Source: Bacteroidia bacterium (GTDB lineage Bacteria; Bacteroidota; Bacteroidia; Chitinophagales; Chitinophagaceae). From it: 41,423 bases of DNA. This document shows, in pieces, positions 8,731 to 16,737 of this stretch. The stretch spans positions 1 to 41,423 of the forward strand of contig JAUHYD010000024.1 in the NCBI GenBank assembly GCA_030426665.1, in the 5' to 3' direction. Each line of letters starts with the position of its first letter. Position 1 is the first letter of the stretch. A program made the translations under genes and the position numbers. The notes beneath the pieces are model-generated. The model had not been told where the DNA came from, searched no databases, and saw nothing but the letters and a program-made list of their open reading frames with translations.

Positions 8731-11700
8731 ATGAAAAATATTACTATCACCCTCTTGCTTATTTTCATTTCAGCTACATCAATAGCTCAAACACCGATAT
8801 GGGTAGAAAGCATTGGCAGCCCCGGAGACGATAGAGGTTATTCTTGTAAAATAGCACCAAATGGCAACCTTTATGTCACAGGATACTACGCGGGAACAAT
8901 GGACCTCGACCCAGGACCTGGAATATACAACATAACAACCAACGGCCGTCAAGATATTTTTTTGGCATGCTACACGCCTGCTGGTGGCTTTTTGTGGGGG
9001 TTCGGAGTTGGAGGTGCAGGCGATGACGTTGGGCTTTATATCGCAACCGACAATGCAAGTAATGTTATCATAGGTGGCTACTTTCATGCAACAGGGGTTG
9101 ACTTTGACCCCGGCGCAGGTGTCTCAACCATACCATATGCAGGAGGAGGGGTATTTTCGCTTTATGGTGATGGGTTCGTTGCAAAATATACTTCGGCCGG
9201 TGGTTTCCTTTGGGCGAAAGACCTTGGTGGGCCAACAGTATATGACTTGGTAAATTCCCTTGCTACCGACCCTGCAGGAAACGTTTATGTTGGCGGTGTG
9301 TTTAATACATCAATGACCATATCCGGAAGCATCACATTCAGTAGTGGTGTAGACGGAACCGCATACCTCATAAAATACGACCCCTCAGGCACTGTAATAT
9401 GGGGCCATAATTACGGATTGCCCGGAACCGTAAGCGTTGATTGTTTTCCTCGATCAATACAGTTCAGTCATGGATTTCTTTATGTTACCGGATTTTTCCA
9501 GGGAACGTCGGATTTTAATCCCTGGGGAGCATCCGCCACCCTAACTTCGACCGGTCGTTATGACCCGTATATTGCAAAATATGATGAAGACGGTAATTTT
9601 GTATTCGTAAAACAGATTATTGCAACAGGTGGTACTGACGATGAATTCGGAAGTCTGACCCTTGACGCTTCTGACAACATTTATGTTACAGGATGGACAA
9701 ATAGCGGCACTGTTGCCTTCGATGCATCTTCCCCGGGGACCTCGACATTCACTGCTCCTGGTGGTGGCGGCAATTTCGACATCATGATGGCCAAATATAA
9801 CAGTAGTGGAGACTATATCTGGGGAGCCTTGATTGGTGGACCGGGTACAGACATTCCTCGCTGTATCGACATCTCAGGTGCTAACATCTTCTGCGAAGGT
9901 CAATTCTCTAATACAGTTGACTTCGACCCGTCAACTGCAACAGGCAATATGGTCAGTGATGGATTAAGTGACATTTTTGTAGCAAAATATGACCTAGCCG
10001 GAAATTATCAGTGTAGTTTTCGTGCCGGAAGCCCTACCGGCGATGATATTGGATTTGGAGTAACGCATGATGCCGCTGGTTTTATCTACACCACAGGGCA
10101 ATTCGGAGGAGCTGCCGTTGACTTTGATCCACAAACTCCTGTCCTACCCCTAACGGCAATTGGCGGTACAGACGTTTTTATAGGAGAATATAACCCTGCT
10201 TGTTTTATACCCGGTTGTACAAATGATATAGTGTTGGATGACTCGCTTGAGTTGTGTATCGGAGATACCGCAACTATTTGGGCTGCGGTCACGGGTACAG
10301 ACTCTGTACTCTCTACCACTTGGACGCCATCAGCAGGACTATCGGATACCACTATATTGACTCCGGTTGTCACCGCTACTACTCCCGGATATTACTATTT
10401 GACTGTACGGTCATTAAACCCCACTAACCTCGTAGTGAACGGCGATTTCAGCTCAGGAAACGTAGGTTTTTCGAGCTCTTACACTTATGCCCCACCACCT
10501 AGCACTACTTTAATTGAAGGAAATTACTCGATATACAACAACCCCAATGGCGTTCATACCGGATTCAGTAGTTTCGGTGACCACACATCCGGCACAGGGA
10601 ATATGATGATTATTAATGGTGCTTCTACCGCCGTTGACGTCTGGTGTCAAACTTTATCGGTAGCGCCCAATACGGATTATCAGTTTTCTGCATGGTTTGC
10701 CAACTGCTCATCGGTTACTACCGGACCTAATGTACCGATTTTGCAGTTTAAAGTAAATGGTACATTAGTAGGCGTTCCTACGCCCGTGACGGCTGCACCC
10801 GGAACATGGGTCAACTTCTTTATAACCTGGAATAGCGGACCGGCAACGTCTGCAAATATCTGCATCTATGATGCGGTTACTACTGCCGCCGGAAACGATT
10901 TTGTTATTGACGATATTTCATTCAGACCTATATGTAGCATTACCGATAGTATATATGTATCTGTCGATACTCCGGGAGTAACTACAACGTCTTTCGACAC
11001 GGTACTATGTGAGTCCGAACTTCCTATCACCTTAACTGCGACACCCGGAAGAACAGACTATCTATGGAATACAGGTGCAACCGGCACCACACTTACCGTT
11101 GTTTCTGCCGGCACTTATTGGGTAACCTCATCTCTCAATTGCGCTACTACTATCGATTCATTTATCGTTGACACATACCCCAATCCGGTTGTCGCTTTAG
11201 GTGCTGATACTGGATTTTGCATTGGCGACACCTATATCCTTTCTTCTCCCCAGCCACCCGGCAGTACCTATTTGTGGAGTAACGGCAGCACTTCAGATAC
11301 CATACATGTTTCGTCAACCGTAAGCTATACGCTCACAGTAACGAGCATAGACAGCTGCATTTCTTCAGACGATATCAACATCACCGTCTCGCCAATGCCC
11401 CTGGTGGACTTAGGGCCCGACTCGACTAACTGTGACGGCAGCCCCATTTTGCTGCAATCGTCCTACACCTACACAAGCCCCGAATACCTCTGGAGCAACT
11501 TCTCTACCGCACCGACTTACACTGCAAACATTTCAGGCACGTATTGGCTTACTGTCACCGATGGTGGCTGTTCCGGATCTGACACGGTGTTGCTCGATAT
11601 CAAATACGATACGTTTACCGTTTATAGTCTCGACACTGCAATTTGCAAAGGACAGGGCGTGCAAATATACGCAAGCGGTGCACCATCACTATCGTATCAA

Positions 11701-12822
11701 TGGATTCCCACAGCCGGTATTCCGGTATCAACTGTTATCAACCCGTACATTACGCCTGACACATCTGCTATGTATGTGCTCACAGCATCAACACCGGGAT
11801 GCCCCGACAGGACGGATTCTGTTTACATTGATGTACAACCCTACCCGAATATATTTCTCGGAACGAACAGGCATGTCTGTATGTACGACAGTATTCGTGT
11901 AAAAGCGAATGTCACACCGGGATGGTATACTCATTATTCCTACAACTGGTCGCCAAACACATCATTGGACTTTGATAGTCTTCCGTCAACGGTCTTTACA
12001 GCCGGCGACCACACGGTTCTGGTACTAACAGTTACGACACCTGCAGGGTGTAGCAGAACAGACTCCGTCGAAATAATTGTCGATTCTATAAACTTTGCAT
12101 CTATCATCAACGATACAACTATTTGCCCCCACGACTCGGTTATATTAACAGCAAAAGGCGGTACAGAATACTCCTGGTCACCGCCTCTATACTTGAGTAG
12201 CACGACAGCTTCTGCACCTATTGCAAAACCTATCACATCTCAGGTGTATACTGTTATTGCTAAAAACGATTACGGTTGTTTAGACACCTTATCAGTAAAT
12301 ATAACCGTACACCCCGCCGCGGTTATTCATCTTGAAGACTCTGTTACGATTGCGCCGGGCGATTCATACCAGATTTCTCCGGAAACAAATTGCACACAAT
12401 TCTCCTGGAGCCCCTCTGGCGGACTAAGTGCCAAGTATGTCTCGAACCCTCTGGCAACTCCCGAAACAGACATCAAGTACGTTGTCACCGGCGCTACCGA
12501 GGAAGGCTGCATAACCAAAGATTCGATATACATATATGTAGATAACAACGCCCTCCTCATATTGCCAAACGCATTTTCACCCGGGGCTGGCGCCAACAAC
12601 AAACTGTACCTTATAAAGCGCGGAATTGTGAATCTGAAGTTCTTCCGAATCTTCAACCGATGGGGGAATAAGGTGTTTGAAACCTCCGACCTTAATGAAG
12701 GATGGGACGGCACCTACAAAGGCACACCTCAGTCGCTCGGAGTATTTGTTTACACATTAGAGGCGGTCACCAACTCAGGAAAGCTGATAAAGAAAAGCGG
12801 AAACATCACATTAATGCGCTAA
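8731..12822 (+). CDS. Secreted beta-propeller/Ig-repeat protein with CHU_C C-terminal domain
   Basis: The ATG at 8731 is preferred over the one at 8716 because it gives a signal peptide (MKNITITLLLIFISATSIAQ) that aligns with the paralogue at 4535. The protein has 1363 residues. Its first half matches that paralogue throughout: SBBP-like propeller with DxDPGxG loops, the PKD-like segment, and the NGDFSSGNVGF to DDISFRPIC galactose-binding-like domain. After about residue 740 the sequence is unrelated: a series of about six Cys-containing Ig/PKD-like units (for example ALGADTGFCIGDTYIL, DLGPDSTNCDGSPILL, LDTAICKGQGVQIY). It ends in a CHU_C domain (LPNAFSPGAGANNKLY, FRIFNRWGNKVFE, EGWDGTYKG, GVFVYTLEA). 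It is predicted to be a T9SS-exported surface protein with unknown ligand. Its stop codon lies only 7 bp from the stop codon of the convergent transporter gene, so there is no room for a separate terminator. Confidence 0.88.
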   Translation: MKNITITLLLIFISATSIAQTPIWVESIGSPGDDRGYSCKIAPNGNLYVTGYYAGTMDLDPGPGIYNITTNGRQDIFLACYTPAGGFLWGFGVGGAGDDVGLYIATDNASNVIIGGYFHATGVDFDPGAGVSTIPYAGGGVFSLYGDGFVAKYTSAGGFLWAKDLGGPTVYDLVNSLATDPAGNVYVGGVFNTSMTISGSITFSSGVDGTAYLIKYDPSGTVIWGHNYGLPGTVSVDCFPRSIQFSHGFLYVTGFFQGTSDFNPWGASATLTSTGRYDPYIAKYDEDGNFVFVKQIIATGGTDDEFGSLTLDASDNIYVTGWTNSGTVAFDASSPGTSTFTAPGGGGNFDIMMAKYNSSGDYIWGALIGGPGTDIPRCIDISGANIFCEGQFSNTVDFDPSTATGNMVSDGLSDIFVAKYDLAGNYQCSFRAGSPTGDDIGFGVTHDAAGFIYTTGQFGGAAVDFDPQTPVLPLTAIGGTDVFIGEYNPACFIPGCTNDIVLDDSLELCIGDTATIWAAVTGTDSVLSTTWTPSAGLSDTTILTPVVTATTPGYYYLTVRSLNPTNLVVNGDFSSGNVGFSSSYTYAPPPSTTLIEGNYSIYNNPNGVHTGFSSFGDHTSGTGNMMIINGASTAVDVWCQTLSVAPNTDYQFSAWFANCSSVTTGPNVPILQFKVNGTLVGVPTPVTAAPGTWVNFFITWNSGPATSANICIYDAVTTAAGNDFVIDDISFRPICSITDSIYVSVDTPGVTTTSFDTVLCESELPITLTATPGRTDYLWNTGATGTTLTVVSAGTYWVTSSLNCATTIDSFIVDTYPNPVVALGADTGFCIGDTYILSSPQPPGSTYLWSNGSTSDTIHVSSTVSYTLTVTSIDSCISSDDINITVSPMPLVDLGPDSTNCDGSPILLQSSYTYTSPEYLWSNFSTAPTYTANISGTYWLTVTDGGCSGSDTVLLDIKYDTFTVYSLDTAICKGQGVQIYASGAPSLSYQWIPTAGIPVSTVINPYITPDTSAMYVLTASTPGCPDRTDSVYIDVQPYPNIFLGTNRHVCMYDSIRVKANVTPGWYTHYSYNWSPNTSLDFDSLPSTVFTAGDHTVLVLTVTTPAGCSRTDSVEIIVDSINFASIINDTTICPHDSVILTAKGGTEYSWSPPLYLSSTTASAPIAKPITSQVYTVIAKNDYGCLDTLSVNITVHPAAVIHLEDSVTIAPGDSYQISPETNCTQFSWSPSGGLSAKYVSNPLATPETDIKYVVTGATEEGCITKDSIYIYVDNNALLILPNAFSPGAGANNKLYLIKRGIVNLKFFRIFNRWGNKVFETSDLNEGWDGTYKGTPQSLGVFVYTLEAVTNSGKLIKKSGNITLMR

Positions 12823-12829
12823 CGCCTGA

Positions 12830-14704
12830 TTACTGTGCAATAAATACGGGAATATCAACCAAGTGCCTGACTGCGTTCACGGTCTCGCCAAACAACAAGT
12901 CTTTGGCGGCACCATGTCCGTGGCTACCTATGATAAGCAAGTCACAATCGTGCTCCTTTACTATCCTGGCGATCTCCTTTGAGCGACTTTTGTAGCCCAG
13001 CACGCCCTTTGCAGAGAACCCTTTTTCTGCTAATAATTTCACGTACTCGTCGAGATGTTGTTGATCCTTACGTGTTTCATAGTCATTTGCATCACTTCCC
13101 ATCAACCGGGCAGAAACACTCTCTACAACGTGTATGAGAATAAACGAACCGCCCTTCGTTCCGAAGTGCAGCGCATGTTCAATGACGCTTCTGTCGTTAT
13201 CGCCAAAGTCTAGTGCTAGTGCTATCCGTTGAAAAGATTTCTGCTCAACATTTATTGATGTTGCAATATTCTTATGTACACTAATACTAGCTTCTCGTTT
13301 CTGCAATATGAATGGGTACACTATCGTCACCACAAGAATAACAGCAACAAATAGCACAAACAATATCACCAACCCCTTTATCCAAATATTATCCGCATCA
13401 TTCATCCACCCGGCGACACTTTCCCAAAACAACTGCAGGTTCAGAAACACAATGATAATAGCGATTACCCAGGCAGCAACCTTAGTAAAAGTGCCAATAG
13501 TAAAATCTCCCATCTTCTTCCGGTCGCTCACAAAGTGTATAAGCGGAATAACGGCAAAAGCAAGCTGCATACTCAATATCACCTGACTGAAAATCAACAG
13601 CTCGTCAACCATACCTTCCCCCGAAATTGCCAATACAATAACAGCGGGTACTATCGCTAACAACCGTGTCAAAATTCTCCGTACCACAGGATTGATTCGC
13701 AAGCGCAGATACCCTTCCATTATTATTTGCCCCGCAAGCGTACCTGTTACAGTGGAGCTCTGCCCCGCAGCTATCAGGGCTACCGCAAATAATATTGGTG
13801 CCAGTTTGGTACCCAATAGCGGTGCCAGCATACGGTGGGCATCTTCCAATGACGCAACTTCATGATGACCGGACGTAAAGAAAACTGCACCGGCAAGCAC
13901 CAAAATAGCAGCATTCACAAAAAATGCCAGATTGAGTGCTATCGCACTATCTATCGTATTCAGTTTGATTGCTCGCAGAATAGATTTTTTATCCCGACTT
14001 ATCTTTCTGGTTTGCACCAATGCAGAATGTAAATAAAGGTTGTGCGGCATTACCGTTGCTCCTATAATTCCGATGGCTATAAATAAAGCACCATTGCCCG
14101 GCATCGTGGGAATAAACCCCTTTGCAACATCACCCAGGTCAGGCTTTGCAAAAAACATCTCACCCAAAAAACAACCGCCTATAACTACTACCAGCATTAT
14201 TATAAATGCTTCCAGCTTACGCATCCCAAGCTTCTGCAAATACAATAGCAGAATCGTATCGAACAGCGAGATACCAATGCCATATATCATCGGCAAACCG
14301 AACAATAGCTTTAGCCCTATTGCCATGCCCAGTACCTCCGCCAGGTCACAGGCGGCAATGGCAATCTCGGCAAGTACATACAATACAAAATTGACTAAAG
14401 GCGGATATACTTCACGGCTACACTGCGCCAAATCCCGTCCCTGAACAATGCCCAATCTTGCGCTCAATGACTGCAATACCAATGCCATTACATTGCTCAT
14501 AAGCAGCACCCAAATAAGTGCATACCCAAACTGACTACCTCCGGCCAGATCAGTAGCCCAGTTACCCGGGTCCATATACCCTACACTAACCAAATATGCA
14601 GGTCCGAAGAATGCAAATATCTTCTTCCACTTATTGCCGGACGCAGCAGGGTCTACCTGTTCATGAACCTCACTCAGAGATTTACCCAAGTCATCTTTTT
14701 TCAT
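12830..14704 (-). CDS. mntH: Nramp-family divalent metal (Mn/Fe) transporter fused to a universal stress protein domain
   Basis: The 624-residue protein has an Nramp core (about residues 25-470) with about eleven hydrophobic segments. The metal-site motifs are intact: D45-P46-G47-N48 in the first helix and M219-P220-H221 in the sixth, matching the residues that bind Mn2+/Fe2+ in studied Nramp transporters. Residues about 485-624 form a Usp-type Rossmann domain (IALALDFGD at its start, IIGSHGHG near its end). The USP nucleotide motif G-x2-G-x9-G-(S/T) is present except that Glu replaces the final Ser/Thr, so ATP binding is uncertain. Known MntH proteins are about 400-430 residues, so the extra length is the fusion. 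The family takes up Mn2+ or Fe2+ across the inner membrane with protons; the USP domain may sense energy or stress (inference). A DtxR-like operator and a -7 motif lie directly upstream. Confidence 0.92.
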   Translation of the reverse strand: MKKDDLGKSLSEVHEQVDPAASGNKWKKIFAFFGPAYLVSVGYMDPGNWATDLAGGSQFGYALIWVLLMSNVMALVLQSLSARLGIVQGRDLAQCSREVYPPLVNFVLYVLAEIAIAACDLAEVLGMAIGLKLLFGLPMIYGIGISLFDTILLLYLQKLGMRKLEAFIIMLVVVIGGCFLGEMFFAKPDLGDVAKGFIPTMPGNGALFIAIGIIGATVMPHNLYLHSALVQTRKISRDKKSILRAIKLNTIDSAIALNLAFFVNAAILVLAGAVFFTSGHHEVASLEDAHRMLAPLLGTKLAPILFAVALIAAGQSSTVTGTLAGQIIMEGYLRLRINPVVRRILTRLLAIVPAVIVLAISGEGMVDELLIFSQVILSMQLAFAVIPLIHFVSDRKKMGDFTIGTFTKVAAWVIAIIIVFLNLQLFWESVAGWMNDADNIWIKGLVILFVLFVAVILVVTIVYPFILQKREASISVHKNIATSINVEQKSFQRIALALDFGDNDRSVIEHALHFGTKGGSFILIHVVESVSARLMGSDANDYETRKDQQHLDEYVKLLAEKGFSAKGVLGYKSRSKEIARIVKEHDCDLLIIGSHGHGAAKDLLFGETVNAVRHLVDIPVFIAQ

Positions 14705-14712
14705 AGATAGGG

Positions 14713-14720
14713 CAAATCTA
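14713..14720 (-). promoter_or_regulatory. Putative -7 promoter element of the Nramp gene
   Basis: On the minus strand this reads TAGATTTG, a full match to the Bacteroidota -7 consensus TAnnTTTG. It ends 8 bp before the ATG, so the transcript would have almost no leader. The metal-regulator-like operator lies 10 bp further upstream, where it would block polymerase. No clear -33 TTG is seen. Confidence 0.5.
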
Positions 14721-14730
14721 ATTACTATTT

Positions 14731-14744
14731 TTAGGTTAGCCTAA
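14731..14744. promoter_or_regulatory. DtxR/IdeR/MntR-like operator
   Basis: TTAGGTTAGCCTAA has perfect 5-bp inverted arms (TTAGG and CCTAA) and matches the first 14 positions of the 19-bp DtxR/IdeR consensus; the last five positions do not match. It sits between the Nramp ATG and the upstream gene, next to a -7 motif. This suggests repression by an Mn2+- or Fe2+-bound DtxR-family regulator, which is not encoded in the window. Confidence 0.6.
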
Positions 14745-14839
14745 TTATTTAAAGCAAAAACTTTCTTAATTTTCTATGGAAAGATGGGACCCACAGCTGT
14801 TAAAGTTAAGCATCAGAAGCTGGAAAGACCAACAAAATA

Positions 14840-16501
14840 CTACTCTTTCAGCAATCGGAAGTGCCCGGAATAGCCGGTTGCAGATAGAGCCAGCACATAC
14901 ACGCCCTTGGGTAATTGAGCATTGACAGGAAGCGAAACATAACTTCCCGAAGACATATCCACACCATCCCAATGAGCAACCAGCTTGCCGGTAATGTCCA
15001 TAAGTCTGATTTGAGCAGCAGGCATAGCAACTCCGGGCTTCACAGAAATAACATCTCTAAACGGATTAACGACAACTATCTCAGTGTTCTGTGCAACGTC
15101 CGGCACACCAGTGGTACCACAAGAATAGGGCAACGGATTTATCTCTATCGGCACTCCCGGTGTCAAAGTATGTCCCGAAAACCCTGTATAGGAAGCATCA
15201 TATTGCGAACACCGGAAAACCGCATTCTGCGTAGGCGTAGCACCCTGCGTCATAGGGCCCGCAGCATTTACAGGATTTGTGTATCTCCAAACCATTTCTT
15301 TAGAGGCATTTATTTCAAAAAACACACCCGTCGGACCCGCACAAACCAACGTATTTCCGTTTGCCAATCGTTGTACGCCCGAAATGTTGGGCGCAAAAAA
15401 GTCAGTTGGTGTACTTGCCTGATAACTCCATGCAGCTGTTGCCGGTGCGTATGCCGCCCCCGGTGTAAAACTGTAGTTACCGGAACCATCCACCGGCGGG
15501 TCTATAATGTCTATCGTAGAGTAGTTGCCACCGGGTCTTCCCTGCCCGTTATTAAATACGATTATCTTTCCAGAATCTGTAAGCCCGTTTGCTATCCACT
15601 GCGCATTATGTTGCCCGAATAGTTTTCTGTCAGCAGCAGTACCTAAGTCGTATGCTTCGGGATTACCCCACCTATACAACAAGTCTCCTCCCCGACCATG
15701 CGTACCGCCTGTATGGCCTGCAGCCTCCGCTGTTGTTGTGCTATGGTCTATGACCCATATCTCACTGAAGTTATGAACGCTCACCATCACCTGGTCGAGT
15801 CCCGCATTGTATGCCACTGCATTTATATGCAACCAATCGCTCGTGGTAGGCATTCCACTATAGTAATTTATGTCAATTAGTTCCGGATGTTTGCTGATTG
15901 TATCATACCCGGGCAGCGCAGACGAAAAATCCTGATTCAGATGATCCCATGCGTGCCACTCCCAAACTATTGTCGCGCCACCTGTTCCCGTTGGCTGCAA
16001 CTCCACAAGCTTTTCACTCCAAAGCGATGTACCCAGCAAAGACGGGTTACGCCCTATAGCAATAGCATCAGCTACACTTTTCTTTTCCCATACTATGGCC
16101 AGAATATTGCCACCCGGCAAATAGCATACATCATGATGCTGACACTGACTGGTGTCAGAAATTGTATAAGACCACAATATCGAGCTACTCCAGTCTATCT
16201 CTTCAATAACACCACCAGTACCACCCGAAGTAAAAATTGGGTTACCGGCATTACCGGTTCTTAGCAAGTTGCCATCAGCCAATAAATATACCGATTGCCC
16301 GGGTCTGTAAGTACTCGACCACGAATGAACCTCCTTGCCACATTTATCCATTAGGTAGGTAGCAGTAGAAGATATGGGTGCAAACAATACATAACCATCT
16401 TCCGTACCTGCGTCATGCTGCATCAGCCCCATAGTCTGCGAATAGAGCGAAAAAGAAAAGCCACTCATAAGAACCAACAATACAATTCTATTCCATTTCA
16501 T
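14840..16501 (-). CDS. Secreted aryl-sulfate sulfotransferase-like protein with T9SS type A sorting domain
   Basis: The 553-residue protein begins with a signal peptide (MKWNRIVLLVLMSGFSFSLYSQ). Residues about 23-450 resemble arylsulfotransferase (ASST) six-bladed propellers: blades with LLADGNLLRTGN, VCYLPGGN and RLANGNTLVCAG turns, and conserved His-containing stretches (H122-H123-D124, WLHINAV, FGQHNAQWI) where ASST enzymes place catalytic and substrate-binding His. In that family, a propeller His carries sulfate from a phenolic sulfate donor to a phenol acceptor. Residues about 470-553 form a type A T9SS domain (VVNPFRDVISV, LMDITGKLVAHW, LPKGVYVLAL), so the protein should be secreted or on the surface. 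The enzyme name rests on fold-level similarity; loss of activity cannot be excluded. The Nramp gene follows 135 bp downstream on the same strand but has its own promoter-like signals, so a shared operon is doubtful. Confidence 0.8.
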   Translation of the reverse strand: MKWNRIVLLVLMSGFSFSLYSQTMGLMQHDAGTEDGYVLFAPISSTATYLMDKCGKEVHSWSSTYRPGQSVYLLADGNLLRTGNAGNPIFTSGGTGGVIEEIDWSSSILWSYTISDTSQCQHHDVCYLPGGNILAIVWEKKSVADAIAIGRNPSLLGTSLWSEKLVELQPTGTGGATIVWEWHAWDHLNQDFSSALPGYDTISKHPELIDINYYSGMPTTSDWLHINAVAYNAGLDQVMVSVHNFSEIWVIDHSTTTAEAAGHTGGTHGRGGDLLYRWGNPEAYDLGTAADRKLFGQHNAQWIANGLTDSGKIIVFNNGQGRPGGNYSTIDIIDPPVDGSGNYSFTPGAAYAPATAAWSYQASTPTDFFAPNISGVQRLANGNTLVCAGPTGVFFEINASKEMVWRYTNPVNAAGPMTQGATPTQNAVFRCSQYDASYTGFSGHTLTPGVPIEINPLPYSCGTTGVPDVAQNTEIVVVNPFRDVISVKPGVAMPAAQIRLMDITGKLVAHWDGVDMSSGSYVSLPVNAQLPKGVYVLALSATGYSGHFRLLKE

Positions 16502-16737
16502 AAGACAACGTTTAATTAATTAGACGACCTGAATAAAAAATTCCCTCGCGTGCATCAGATTCCTACACCACATAAAAGCACACACGTTCAAACACCGGCA
16601 TATTCTTTTCTCATCACTTACCCCCCCTCCTGACGATGCAACTCTGCCGACAATTCATTTGTCACACAACAGTCATTCCGTTCGCAACCAACTACGATGG
16701 ACATTTCAATTTACGTCTTTATATTAAATGGGAGCTT

